NCBI GenBank assembly: GCA_031272885.1
Contig: JAISSX010000075.1
Span: 1-64,000, forward strand
Direction of reading: 5' to 3'
Length of the DNA: 64,000 nt
Source of the DNA: Bifidobacteriaceae bacterium
GTDB lineage: Bacteria; Actinomycetota; Actinomycetes; Actinomycetales; WQXJ01
Numbering within the stretch: the first letter of the stretch is position 1; each line of letters begins with the position of its first letter. Positions 30,847-40,403 of the stretch are shown piece after piece. The notes under the pieces were generated by a model. That model made no database searches and was not told the DNA's origin. It saw nothing but the letters and a program-made list of their open reading frames with translations. The position numbers and the translations under genes were made by a program.

Positions 30847-30913
30847 GGCTTGGGCGGGCCGGCGCGGTGGGTCGGGCCGGTGCGGCAGGCTGTGTCGCCG
30901 GGCCGGGCCGGGG

Positions 30914-31129
30914 CTAACCGACCACGTCGTAGCCGGCCTCGGTGATGGCGGCCGTCACTACCTGGTCATCCAGCGGGCTGTCCGAAGTCACGGTCACCTT
31001 GGAGGTCTTTTCGGGTACCAGGTCAACCTCGACCGACCGCACGCCGGCCAGTTGGCCCACCTCTTCCTTGACCGCGTTGACGCAGTGGCTGCAGCTCATG
31101 CCGTCAACCAGGTAGGTGGTGGTGATCAT
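30914..31129 (-). CDS. Heavy-metal-associated (CopZ-like) metallochaperone
   Basis: YLVDGMSCSHCVNAVKEEV (GMxCxxC). Confidence 0.93.
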   Translation of the reverse strand: MITTTYLVDGMSCSHCVNAVKEEVGQLAGVRSVEVDLVPEKTSKVTVTSDSPLDDQVVTAAITEAGYDVVG

Positions 31130-31165
31130 CGGGCTTCCTTTCGCTGGGTTAGGCGGGCTTGTCGG

Positions 31166-32614
31166 TTAGTCGACGGCGTCGTTGAAGTAGCGTTGCACCA
31201 GTTCGGCCGCCAAGCCCGTGTAAGTGGCGGGAGTGAGGGCCGCCAGGCGGGCCGCGGCATCGGGCGGCAAACCCAACGTGTCGATGAAGTCCCTGATTTC
31301 CGCCAGCGACACCCGGTGGCCGCGGGTCAGTTCCTTCAACCGTTCGTAGGGGTTGTCCATTCCCGGTACGCCGGCGATGGCGGCCGCGCGCATGGCCGAC
31401 TGGATGGGCTCTGCCAGCACCTCCGGGTTGGCTTCGAGGTCCACCAGCATCGGCTCCGGGTTGACGTCCAGGCCGGCCAGGCCGCGGCGCACGTTGTCGA
31501 TGGCCAGCAGCGAATGCCCAATCGCTACGCCGATGTTGCGCTGGGTGGTGGAATCGGTCAGGTCGCGCTGCAGGCGGCTGGTCACCAAGGTGGCGCCCAG
31601 CGTGTCCAGGAGGGCCGACGAGATCTCCAGGTTGGCCTCGGCGTTCTCGAACCGGATGGGGTTGACCTTGTGCGGCATGGTGCTTGAACCGACCGTGCCC
31701 TGGCCGCGTACCTGGGCAAAATAACCCAGCGAGATGTAGGCCCACATGTCGGTGGCCAGGTTGTGCAGAATCCGGTTGAACCGGGCCAGGTCGGAATACA
31801 GTTCGGCCTGCCAGTCATGGGCTTCAATCTGGGTGGTCAGCGGGTTCCAGGACAGCTTCAGCTTGTCTTCCACGAATGACCGCGAGACCTCAATCCAATC
31901 GGTTTCTGGGACGGCCACCACGTGGGCGCCGAACGTGCCGGTGGCGCCGTTGATCTTGCCCAGGAACTCATCCGCCTCGATGCGGTCCAACTGCCGGCCC
32001 AGGCGGGCGGCAAACACCACCAGTTCCTTGCCCAACGTGGTGGGGGTGGCCGGTTGGCCGTGGGTGCGGGACAGCATGGGCTGCTCACCGTGCGTACCGG
32101 CCAGTTCCGACAGGTCGCCGTGCAGTTCGCGGGCCGCCGGCAGCCACACCTTGTGGATGCCGTCCCGTACCAGTAGGGCGTAGCTCAGGTTGTTGATGTC
32201 CTCCGAGGTGCAAGCGAAGTGGATCACCGGCGCCAGCTTCTCGGTCAGGACTGTTTCGGCTCCCAGGGCCCTTTGCGCGGGGGTGCCCAGCCGGCGCTGC
32301 AGGAAGTACTCCACCGCCTTGACGTCATGGACGGTTTCCTTCTCGATGGCGCCCAGTTCGGCGATCTCCCGCTCACCGAACGTGTCCGGGATGCCCCGCA
32401 GGTAGGTTTCTTCACGGTCGCTCAGCTTGGGGGCGCCGGGTAGTGCGTCCACGCTCAGCAGGTGGATGAACCACTCCACCTCCACCCGGATGCGGGCCCG
32501 ATTGAGGGCGGCTTCCGATAAGTAGTTCACCAGTGGGGCGACGACGGCGCTGTAGCGGCCGTCGAGCGGCCCCAGGGCGGGCGGCTGGTCCAGTTTGGCA
32601 AGAGAGATCGGCAC
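31166..32614 (-). CDS. purB: Adenylosuccinate lyase
   Basis: GTVGSSTMPHKVNPIRFENAEAN signature. Confidence 0.96.
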   Translation of the reverse strand: MPISLAKLDQPPALGPLDGRYSAVVAPLVNYLSEAALNRARIRVEVEWFIHLLSVDALPGAPKLSDREETYLRGIPDTFGEREIAELGAIEKETVHDVKAVEYFLQRRLGTPAQRALGAETVLTEKLAPVIHFACTSEDINNLSYALLVRDGIHKVWLPAARELHGDLSELAGTHGEQPMLSRTHGQPATPTTLGKELVVFAARLGRQLDRIEADEFLGKINGATGTFGAHVVAVPETDWIEVSRSFVEDKLKLSWNPLTTQIEAHDWQAELYSDLARFNRILHNLATDMWAYISLGYFAQVRGQGTVGSSTMPHKVNPIRFENAEANLEISSALLDTLGATLVTSRLQRDLTDSTTQRNIGVAIGHSLLAIDNVRRGLAGLDVNPEPMLVDLEANPEVLAEPIQSAMRAAAIAGVPGMDNPYERLKELTRGHRVSLAEIRDFIDTLGLPPDAAARLAALTPATYTGLAAELVQRYFNDAVD

Positions 32615-32867
32615 GCCGTCCAGTGTCCCATGATCCGGGGTCGGTTGTTGGGGACGGTGGGGTGGGGCGACTGCGGCTGGCCGGGTGGGGTGGCCGCCGG
32701 GTTAAGTGAGCGGCGCCGGGCCTGGCGGGCTGGCCGCCGGCCCGGGCTGGCCGCCGGGCCGAGCCAGCCGGGCGCCATCAGGCCTGGCGGCCGCCATCGG
32801 GCAGCACAAACCCCGGCCGGGTGCCTTGAAGCTCCCGCGCCGGGGTTGGAGGGGTTGGGCTAGGAGG

Positions 32868-33173
32868 TTACTTCTTGATCGAGCCGGTGGCCGCGACATG
32901 CAGGCCCAGGCCCAAGGCAACCAGGCCGCCGGTGACCATGCCGCCGCCGAAGTACACGCCATTGTAATCAGCCACGAAGGTGACGATCAGACCAACAATG
33001 AAGGCAACCAGGCCCAGGCCAAGCAGGATGATGGTCCACAGGCCACCAGGGAAGCTGCTGACGTTGACCGACACGGCCGGAGCGCCGGAGGCCACGGGCG
33101 GCTGCTGGTAGTAGCCCTGCGGGGCAGCAGGCGGCTGAGGGGCGGGTTGGGGTTGATAACCAGGAGTGCTCAT
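32868..33173 (-). CDS. Small Pro/Gln-rich two-TM protein, copy A
   Basis: MSTPGYQPQPAPQPPAAPQGYYQQPPV...LWTIILLGLGLVAFIVGLIV. Confidence 0.8.
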   Translation of the reverse strand: MSTPGYQPQPAPQPPAAPQGYYQQPPVASGAPAVSVNVSSFPGGLWTIILLGLGLVAFIVGLIVTFVADYNGVYFGGGMVTGGLVALGLGLHVAATGSIKK

Positions 33174-33350
33174 GCGGTCAAGACTAGCGACTTCACCGCC
33201 CCAGCGCGAAACGGACGGAAGGTTGTAAGCGGCCGTCCCATCTGGTCATCGAATCAAAGCTCCAAGCCATGTGGCCGTCGCCGGGCAGCACAAACCCCGG
33301 CCGGGTGCCTGAAGCTCCCGCACCGGGGTTGGAGGGGTTGGGCTAGGAGC

Positions 33351-33656
33351 CTACTTCTTGATGCTGCCCACAGCCGCGACATGCAAACCCAGGCCAAGCA
33401 CCGGGATGCCGCCGGCCACCATGGCTCCGCCGAACACCATGCCCTGGCGCTCTGCAGCCAGAACTACAATCAGACCAACAATGAAGGCAACCAGACCAAG
33501 GCCAAGCAGGATGATGGTCCACAGGCCACCAGGGAAGCTACCGACGTTGACCGACACGGCCGGAGCGCCGGGGGCCACGGGCGGCTGCTGGTAGTAGCCC
33601 TGCGGGGCAGCAGGCGACTGAGGGGCGGGTTGGGGTTGATAACCAGGAGTGCTCAT
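33351..33656 (-). CDS. Small Pro/Gln-rich two-TM protein, copy B (paralogue)
   Basis: MSTPGYQPQPAPQSPAAPQGYYQQPPV...LWTIILLGLGLVAFIVGLIV; near-identical to copy A. Confidence 0.8.
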   Translation of the reverse strand: MSTPGYQPQPAPQSPAAPQGYYQQPPVAPGAPAVSVNVGSFPGGLWTIILLGLGLVAFIVGLIVVLAAERQGMVFGGAMVAGGIPVLGLGLHVAAVGSIKK

Positions 33657-33905
33657 GCGGTCAAGACTAGCGACTTCACCGCCCCAGCGCGAAACCTCCG
33701 GCCACCGGTAAAGCCCCACCACCAGCCGCCCAACCTAACACCCGCCAGGCCCGCTCCGGCCAGGCCCGCTCCCGCCCGGGACCCGACCACGGCCCCCTCG
33801 ACGGACAACCCTTCCAGCCCTCAGCCCGACCCAAACCCAGCTGTCCATGGTCCACGCTCACCGTGACAGCCCCGGGGTCCCCAACCACAACGAGCGACCA
33901 CAGCA

Positions 33906-33928
33906 CACCACCAAGGGGGTCAAGTCCC
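33906..33928. terminator. Hairpin with TCAAG loop
   Basis: aagggggTCAAGtcccccttt. Confidence 0.55.
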
Positions 33929-33986
33929 CCTTTCTTCGGGCATGTGGCCTTGTCCATGCCAACACGCCACCAGGCGTCGCCGCTCA

Positions 33987-34026
33987 AACTGCACGGATTT
34001 ACGGACCACCGTAAATCCGAGCAGTT
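33987..34026. repeat. Long near-perfect inverted repeat
   Basis: AACTGCaCGGATTTACGG-acca-CCGTAAATCCGaGCAGTT, one A-A mismatch per 18-bp arm. Confidence 0.85.
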
Positions 34027-34126
34027 CTTGCGGGTGCTGGTGTGGTAGATCCCGGATCAAGTCCGGGATGACTACGGGGGAACCACCGATGGCTACAAGG
34101 AAACCCCAGGGTTGACTACTAAGGAA

Positions 34127-35593
34127 TTAGCGGCGCTTGAGGCGCCAGTCGAGGGCGGTGGCGACCAGCGCACCAGCGGTGCCGAGTTGGCCGAGCACCT
34201 TGGCGCCATCGAGCAACGCCGGACCAATGGTGTCGTCCGTTATCAGGTAGCCGAGGTCGGCCGCGATGGTGGCGCCGTAGCCACCCAGCAGGCAGACCAG
34301 GCCAACCACCCAAAGCAGACCCAACCAAGGATTGTGCGCCGAATCCGGCCGGCGGGCCTCCGCCTTGGCCCGCACCTCGGTGGCTGGGGTCTCGGCCTTG
34401 ACCGGCACCTCGGTGGCCGGGGGGGCTGGCACCGGCGCCACGACATCGGCCACAACCGACACTGCCTCAGCCGGGGCCACCGCCACCGGGGCCACCGCCA
34501 CCGGGGCCGCCACGGCCGGACCGCCCTGGGTGACCTGATCCCAACTGGGTAGCGCGCCCACGTCATCGGGCACGACGGGACCCGGAAGGACCTCGACGGG
34601 CTCGGCCTCTGGCTCCGCCGCCTCGAACGAGTTCATCTCCACCGGCAGCGGGGCGATCTGACCCAGGGACACCCGCTCCACCGCCGGTACCGGCCTGGGC
34701 GGTGTCAGCGGGGCGGCGGCCTGAACCACCGGAGTCGGACCAGTGGCCGCGAACCGGTCATCCTCGGCGTCCAGGTAGGGCCCCTCTGGCGGTTGTGGGG
34801 CCAAGGGCGGGAACCCCGAAGGCCGGGGCTGGCCGATGGGCGCCCCCAACGCAGTCACTTCGATGCGTTCATCGTTGGGCCAGGCGATCTGCAACGAATC
34901 GGGTGCCCGGACCAGGCCGGGCAACGGGCCCAGGGCCCGCGGGCCTGGGTGCAGGGAGGCCGGCCGGAGATCAGGGGTGAACGGCGACGCGCCAGGTGAC
35001 TCACCCAAAGGGCCGGCTTCAACCGGGGGCAGCGACGGGAACGGCGGCTGCACCGGCAGGGCGATGGTCATGCCAGGCTCGGCTTCGGGCTCGAACGCAG
35101 CTTCGACCACGGGCTCAGCTTCAACCTGCTCCACCATCATGGCCACCGGAATCGGCTCATCATCGAACTCGGGAATGGGCGCCAGCCCGGGTCGGTCCTG
35201 GCCGCCCGGGAACGTCTCGATCAGGTCCGCTGCCTGGTCATGTGTCATGGGGCCGGGCACGGCCAGGACATCGACCTCGATCAGTTCGGCTTCACCCAGA
35301 TCTTCCAAGACCACCGGATCGGCCGGGGGCACGGCCTGGGGCACCGTGCCGGGTTCGGCCGGGATGACACTCCACCAGGCCTCTTCCTCAGTTGAAGGCG
35401 GGGCAGGCGGCTGATCCGGCTGGGGCGCCGGCTCGCGTTCGATGGTCGGTTCATCGAGGGCCTCTTGGTCCAAGCCCTGGGGCACGCCCGGCGCGAATGC
35501 CACCCCCGAAGGCGGCAGACGGAGGGCACCGCCCGGATCGGCCGGAGCAGGGGGAAAGGCTGGGGGAAACTGCGGTGCAGGTGGCACGCTCAT
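34127..35593 (-). CDS. Hypothetical Pro/Ala-rich protein with C-terminal TM helices
   Basis: MSVPPAPQFPPAFPPAPADP...C-term SAHNPWLGLLWVVGLVCLLGGYGATIAA. Confidence 0.65.
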   Translation of the reverse strand: MSVPPAPQFPPAFPPAPADPGGALRLPPSGVAFAPGVPQGLDQEALDEPTIEREPAPQPDQPPAPPSTEEEAWWSVIPAEPGTVPQAVPPADPVVLEDLGEAELIEVDVLAVPGPMTHDQAADLIETFPGGQDRPGLAPIPEFDDEPIPVAMMVEQVEAEPVVEAAFEPEAEPGMTIALPVQPPFPSLPPVEAGPLGESPGASPFTPDLRPASLHPGPRALGPLPGLVRAPDSLQIAWPNDERIEVTALGAPIGQPRPSGFPPLAPQPPEGPYLDAEDDRFAATGPTPVVQAAAPLTPPRPVPAVERVSLGQIAPLPVEMNSFEAAEPEAEPVEVLPGPVVPDDVGALPSWDQVTQGGPAVAAPVAVAPVAVAPAEAVSVVADVVAPVPAPPATEVPVKAETPATEVRAKAEARRPDSAHNPWLGLLWVVGLVCLLGGYGATIAADLGYLITDDTIGPALLDGAKVLGQLGTAGALVATALDWRLKRR

Positions 35594-35671
35594 GAGGCCA
35601 AGCCTAACCAATATCGTGCGTAATCGGCCTGATTACAGGCGGGACTCACAGGCCGGGCTTGCAGGCCGGAC

Positions 35672-36490
35672 TCACAGGTATGGCCGAGCCGCCGCCACGG
35701 CTTGGGCGCCATAGCCGCCCCCGAACAGGCAGGCGTGGACCAACAGTGGGAACACCTGGTGCAGCCGCACCCGCTCCAGCCACCCCTCTGCCAACGGCGA
35801 GACCTCATGGTAGGCCGCCACGATTCGCCCCAGGCCAGGGCAGCCGAACAGGTCCAGCATGGCCAGGTCGGTTTCGGCGTGGCCGCCGTGGGCCGCCGGG
35901 TCGATCAGGGCAGCACCCGTCCATGGCTCACCGTCGCCCCAGCCGGGCGGCAGCCACAGGACGTTGCCGGACCACAGGTCGCCGTGCAGCCGGGCGGCCC
36001 CTGGTCCCACCAGGCCGGGTTGGGGCGCATCGAACAAGCCCTCCCGCAGGCGTTCACACAGCGCCGCGAAAACCCGCTCCTGAGCCGCCGAGAACTCACC
36101 GTTTTGCCTGGCCAACTGCACAAACGGTTCTACCCGGCAGGCGGCGTAGAACTCGCCCCAGGTGGCCTGGCGCGCTGCTGGGCCGGTAAAGGCGAGCGGT
36201 GCCAGGCCAATTGAGCCGGTGGGTTGCTCCCAGCCGGCCGGGGCGCAGCCGTGCCAGGGCGCACCGGCCGCGTGGGTTCTGGCCAGCGCCCGCCCAAAGG
36301 CTTCGGCGGCCGATGGCGCCGGGCCGGCTTGCGGTAGGCGCTCCAGTTCCAGGGTCCGGTCGGTAACGCCGATGACGCGGGCCACCCGGGCGCCATCGGG
36401 CACCGCACCGAGCCAACGCAAACCGCAGGCCTCAAGGGCGGGCGAGCCGGGCTGGCGCAGAGTGTAGTGCTTGGTGAACGTGGCAACCAC
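35672..36490 (-). CDS. Fructosamine kinase family protein
   Basis: GPGAARLHGDLWSGNVLWLP, LIDPAAHGGHAETDLAMLDLFG; GTG start at 36490. Confidence 0.88.
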   Translation of the reverse strand: MVATFTKHYTLRQPGSPALEACGLRWLGAVPDGARVARVIGVTDRTLELERLPQAGPAPSAAEAFGRALARTHAAGAPWHGCAPAGWEQPTGSIGLAPLAFTGPAARQATWGEFYAACRVEPFVQLARQNGEFSAAQERVFAALCERLREGLFDAPQPGLVGPGAARLHGDLWSGNVLWLPPGWGDGEPWTGAALIDPAAHGGHAETDLAMLDLFGCPGLGRIVAAYHEVSPLAEGWLERVRLHQVFPLLVHACLFGGGYGAQAVAAARPYL

Positions 36491-36505
36491 CCGACCATTG
36501 TGCCC

Positions 36506-36542
36506 TGTGGATAACCCCCCGCCGCCCAGAGCCTTGTCCACA
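36506..36542. promoter_or_regulatory. Convergent pair of DnaA-box sequences
   Basis: TGTGGATAA (36506-36514, perfect TTATCCACA on minus) and TTGTCCACA (36534-36542). Confidence 0.55.
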
Positions 36543-36597
36543 GGCGGGCGCCACTTCTGCGGGCCGCCCGGGCGTGTCGCCCACCACAATGCTGCGC

Positions 36598-36882
36598 ATG
36601 ACGACTTCAACCCCCCACAACCATTCCGATGTGGCCTACAACACCATCCCGTACGTCAACGAGGCACGCAGCCACCTGGACCAGGCGGTGATCCGGTTAA
36701 CCAGCGCCACACCAGGACTGTGGTTCTCGCCGGCCGCCAGCGCCTACGTTGAGCAGCTACAACAGACTGCCAACCAGGTACGTGGCTTCTCGGACCAGTG
36801 CGACGCCGTGTCACGAGAACTCAACACCATGGCCAACCAGCTTTGGACCTGGGACGAGGAGCATTCACTATGGGGAGTCTGA
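36598..36882 (+). CDS. Small helical Esx/WXG100-like protein
   Basis: YVNEARSHLDQAVIRLTSATPGLWFSPAASAYVEQLQQTANQVRGF. Confidence 0.5.
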   Translation: MTTSTPHNHSDVAYNTIPYVNEARSHLDQAVIRLTSATPGLWFSPAASAYVEQLQQTANQVRGFSDQCDAVSRELNTMANQLWTWDEEHSLWGV

Positions 36883-38363
36883 CGGTTTACCGGGCGGCCA
36901 GCGACCCGATCAATGTCTACGGCGGGGCCGGCGGCAATGTGGCCGCCATCGAGGACATGGAGACACTGGAGGCGACGATCCGGCTGGCGGCCGATGACGT
37001 GCAACAGGCCTGCGGGTCGATTGCCTTAGCCCTGGGGCAGGCCAGGGGCAACCTGCTCTTGTGGCTACCGCCCCAAAAGCCGTGGGAAGTGGTGGAGGAC
37101 CTACGCAACGGGTGGTACACGGTCAATATGCATTCGATCGTGACCACCTTGGCGGACACAGTGCGCCAAGCCAGGGATCAGTACGAACAAGCCGAGGCGG
37201 ACGCCATCGAAGCACTCGAAGGGCTGGACAAGTCGCGGTTTGCTGTCAATGGAGCCTTGAAGGTGCTCTTCCTACTCAATCCATTCCTGGCTGCGGGCCT
37301 GAACATAGATGTTCTTCAGTTCAGCGCCCTGGTCAACTGGATCAGTCATGGCTTCCATGGCGAGTCTTTCAACATGGGCGAGTATGTCCGAGCCAACCAC
37401 GAGAACATCGTGATGGCTTTGGGCCCTATGGCACTTCTTGCCGACCAAGCGAACGGTCTTTCGACCGAGGCCGTGGCGGAGGGCTTGGCCAACCTGAATA
37501 ACATCGCCAAGTATGGCGACGGCCTCAACACCGCTGTGACCGCTGGCACGGCTGCTTGTATCAGACCTGTCACGAACGCCGAGGGTCTGGTACGCGACCT
37601 GGGTGTGGTGGCCGCCCCAAGCGGAGGAGAGTCTCACATCGCCATTACCAAGTTGACAGATGCGGACGGCCAAGTCCGCTGGTTGGTCGAGATACCCGGC
37701 ACACGAGTGACGGATTTCATTCCAGGCGAAAACCCTGCTGACATGCATACCAACGTCCAGGCAATTACCGGCGATTCCAATGGCATAGCCGTCGCAACTG
37801 TACAGGCCATGGTCGATGCCGGTATCGCGCCGGATGAGCCTGTCATGTTGGCCGGACATTCCCAAGGTGGCATCGTGGCCGCCGGGTTGGCGGCCGACCC
37901 GTCCTTCACCGAAGCCTTCGATGTTTCGGCGGTGCTGACCGCAGGCTCACCGGTCAGCCTGTTGACACCGGCCAAGACGGTGCAGGTGCTATCGCTGGAG
38001 CACGAAGAAGACTTCATGCCGGCCTTGTCGGGTGGGCGCAACCAGGCCGGCCGTAACCAGACCACGGTCACCCGCAAGCTGACGGACGCCAGCGACCCGG
38101 CGGTGCGTGACACCATCAACGACGACCTGCCCGGCCACGCGGTATCGGCTTACGCCGACACGGCAGCCATAGTCGACGCCAACACCGACAACGCCTCCCT
38201 ACAGGAATGGAAGAAGGCCGCCGAACCGTTCTTCGACCAGGATGCAACGGCTGAGCAGACCATCTACACGGCCGAACGGCTACCTGCAGTCGACCCGGTT
38301 GAGCAGGAATCGGAACGCCTCCAACAGAAGCAGATGCCCAAGCTCTCCCCCGGCATCGAATAG
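36870..38363 (+). CDS. Large protein with N-terminal helical (WXG-like) region and C-terminal alpha/beta-hydrolase (lipase) domain
   Basis: ATG at 36870; LAGHSQGGIVAAGLAADPSF (GxSxG); overlaps the upstream gene by 13 nt. Confidence 0.7.
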   Translation: MGSLTVYRAASDPINVYGGAGGNVAAIEDMETLEATIRLAADDVQQACGSIALALGQARGNLLLWLPPQKPWEVVEDLRNGWYTVNMHSIVTTLADTVRQARDQYEQAEADAIEALEGLDKSRFAVNGALKVLFLLNPFLAAGLNIDVLQFSALVNWISHGFHGESFNMGEYVRANHENIVMALGPMALLADQANGLSTEAVAEGLANLNNIAKYGDGLNTAVTAGTAACIRPVTNAEGLVRDLGVVAAPSGGESHIAITKLTDADGQVRWLVEIPGTRVTDFIPGENPADMHTNVQAITGDSNGIAVATVQAMVDAGIAPDEPVMLAGHSQGGIVAAGLAADPSFTEAFDVSAVLTAGSPVSLLTPAKTVQVLSLEHEEDFMPALSGGRNQAGRNQTTVTRKLTDASDPAVRDTINDDLPGHAVSAYADTAAIVDANTDNASLQEWKKAAEPFFDQDATAEQTIYTAERLPAVDPVEQESERLQQKQMPKLSPGIE

Positions 38364-38391
38364 GTCCGCCGCCCAGTCCGACCCGTACGCC

Positions 38392-39840
38392 CTACAGCGA
38401 ATCGCCGAAGTCGGCCCGGAACTTGGCCACCAACTGGTGATGCCAATCCCCGATGGGCTCCAGCCGGCCGTAGAAGAAGCGCAGCAGTTCGGGTTCTTCG
38501 ACCCAGCGCAGGCCGCCCACGATCTGCCGGTTGGCGTACAGCCACCGCACCCGGTCGATGGCGTAAGACACCTGGGACAGGGTGAACACCCGGCGCGGAA
38601 TGGCCAGGCGCAGCAGTTCCATGTGTGCCAACGGCTCGGTGCCGTCCGGTTCGCGCTGCTCGGACATGGTGCCCCGCTCCATGCCGCGCACACCGGAGGC
38701 GATGTAGACCGCAGAGGCCAGGGCCGCCGAGGGATAGGCCGTCTGCGGCACATGGTCCAAGAACCGCATCGCGTCGACGTGTGCCCCCAGGCCGCCGGGC
38801 GGGGTGATCATGGGCACGCCGTGAGACTCCAGTTCGCGCACAAAGTACTCGATGAACTGGGGACCCTGGTTGATCATGTCCTCATCCATCGTCTCGTCCA
38901 GGCCCACGGTGATGGCTTCCATTTCCCGCACCGACATGCCGCCGTAGGTGAGGAAGCCCTCGTACATCGGCACCAGGCCACGCAGGTCCTTGTAGATCTT
39001 CTGATCCGAGGTGATGATGCCGCCGCCACGGCCGAAGCCCAGCTTGCGGGCCGAAAAGTAAATCACGTCGCAGCAGTCCGCCATCTCGCGGGCAATCTGT
39101 GCCACAGACACACTGGCGTATTCAGCTTCACGGGTCTTGATGAAATGCAGGTTGTCCGCCAGCAGCGAGGCATCCAGCACCAGTTTGATGCCGTGCTTGT
39201 GGCAGGCCGCGGACACGGCGCGCAGGTTGGCCAGCGAGAACGGCTGCCCGGCAATCAGGTTGGTGCCGGCCTCCATGCGGACGTAGCTGATCCGCTCCGC
39301 GCCCACCTTGGCCACCAGTTCTTCCAGGCCCGCCACATAGATGTCGCCTTTGAATGGGTTGGTCGAAACCGGCTCGAGGCCTTCCTTCTTCAGCAGTTCC
39401 ACCACGCTGCCGCCCAGGGCGGTGACATGCGCCTTCCAGGTGGTGAAGTGGTAGTTGGTGACGGCGATGTCGCCCGGCTTGACGAAGCCCTTGCACAGGA
39501 TGTGTTCGGCCGCCCGGCCCTGGTGGGCGGGCAGAAAGTACTTCTTGCCGAAAATCTCGGTCAGTTTGGCGTGCAGGCGGCTGAACGTGGCCGAGCCGGC
39601 GTACGCGTCATCGGCCAACAGCATGGCCGCCTGCTGCCGGTCCGACATGGCGTTGACGCCCGAATCGGTCAGCATGTCCAAGAAGACGTCCTTGTTCTGC
39701 AACAGGAAGGTGTTGTAGCCGGCCTCCTCGATGGCCGCCAGGCGCTCTTCGATAGGCAGCAGGGTCAGCTTCTGGATAATGCGGACCTTGTGCATCTCAA
39801 GGGGGAAGGTCTCGCCACTGTAATAAGTCACCTTGGGCAT
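38392..39840 (-). CDS. Tryptophanase / beta-eliminating lyase
   Basis: MLLADDAYAGSATFSRL, CDVIYFSARKLGFGRGGGI PLP-lysine region; TnaA/TPL family. Confidence 0.88.
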   Translation of the reverse strand: MPKVTYYSGETFPLEMHKVRIIQKLTLLPIEERLAAIEEAGYNTFLLQNKDVFLDMLTDSGVNAMSDRQQAAMLLADDAYAGSATFSRLHAKLTEIFGKKYFLPAHQGRAAEHILCKGFVKPGDIAVTNYHFTTWKAHVTALGGSVVELLKKEGLEPVSTNPFKGDIYVAGLEELVAKVGAERISYVRMEAGTNLIAGQPFSLANLRAVSAACHKHGIKLVLDASLLADNLHFIKTREAEYASVSVAQIAREMADCCDVIYFSARKLGFGRGGGIITSDQKIYKDLRGLVPMYEGFLTYGGMSVREMEAITVGLDETMDEDMINQGPQFIEYFVRELESHGVPMITPPGGLGAHVDAMRFLDHVPQTAYPSAALASAVYIASGVRGMERGTMSEQREPDGTEPLAHMELLRLAIPRRVFTLSQVSYAIDRVRWLYANRQIVGGLRWVEEPELLRFFYGRLEPIGDWHHQLVAKFRADFGDSL

Positions 39841-39942
39841 GGTGTCTCCAACCACGGTGTTGCAGGAACCCCGCCTGTCGCCGGCGGGTGGGCCCGGTTC
39901 GGGCCGAGAGCCAATACTACGGGTTCCCACGCACTGGCAACA

Positions 39943-40338
39943 TCAGCTCCGCTTGCGGAACGGGATCGAAATGATGGCCGTCAAGATGGCCAGCACCAAG
40001 GCCGCCCCCACCGCCGTGCCGAACGAGTCGATCTGCAAGCCAACGCCCATGTGGCCGGTCAGCCACGACACCAGTTTCAGCAGCAGGGCGTTGGCGATGA
40101 GGGAGAACAGGCCCACCGTCAGGATGTACAGCGGCAGCGCCACCACGTGCACCAGGGGCTTAACGATGGCGTTGACTAGGGCCAGTACCAGCCCGATCAC
40201 CAAGTAGGCCAGAATTCTGGTCAGCAGGTCGTTGACCAGTACATGGCCGTTGGTAACCACCCGCATTGAGCCCCACAGGGCATCCACAATCCACAAGGCG
40301 ATGGCATTCACCACGATGCGCCAACCGAAAGCAACCAC
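39943..40338 (-). CDS. Phage holin family (4-TM, superfamily IV) membrane protein
   Basis: LLTRILAYLVIGLVLALVNAIVKPLVHVVALPLYILTVGLFSLIANALLL. Confidence 0.85.
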   Translation of the reverse strand: MVAFGWRIVVNAIALWIVDALWGSMRVVTNGHVLVNDLLTRILAYLVIGLVLALVNAIVKPLVHVVALPLYILTVGLFSLIANALLLKLVSWLTGHMGVGLQIDSFGTAVGAALVLAILTAIISIPFRKRS

Positions 40339-40403
40339 CCCTCGATACTGCCACAGCGCGTGGCCCCACGGCGACTGGGACCAACAGTGAGACGATGGAC
40401 CCC

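Larger units (their letters stand above)
32801..33692. repeat. Tandem duplication (~483-bp period) including both small membrane genes and flanks
   Basis: gcagcacaaaccccggccgggtgcc at 32801 and 33285; gtcaagactagcgacttcaccgccccagcgcgaaac after each gene. Confidence 0.9.

Noticed and set aside
32706-33866. 386-aa plus-strand ORF with internal repeat
   Set aside because: Antisense to the duplicated small membrane genes; its repeat only reflects the duplication
38242-40179. 645-aa plus-strand ORF
   Set aside because: Antisense to the tryptophanase-like gene; His/Arg/Gln-rich translation typical of antisense frames in high-GC DNA
39943-40338. Phage holin as evidence of a prophage
   Set aside because: This 4-TM family is widespread as a chromosomal gene; neighbours are host metabolic genes
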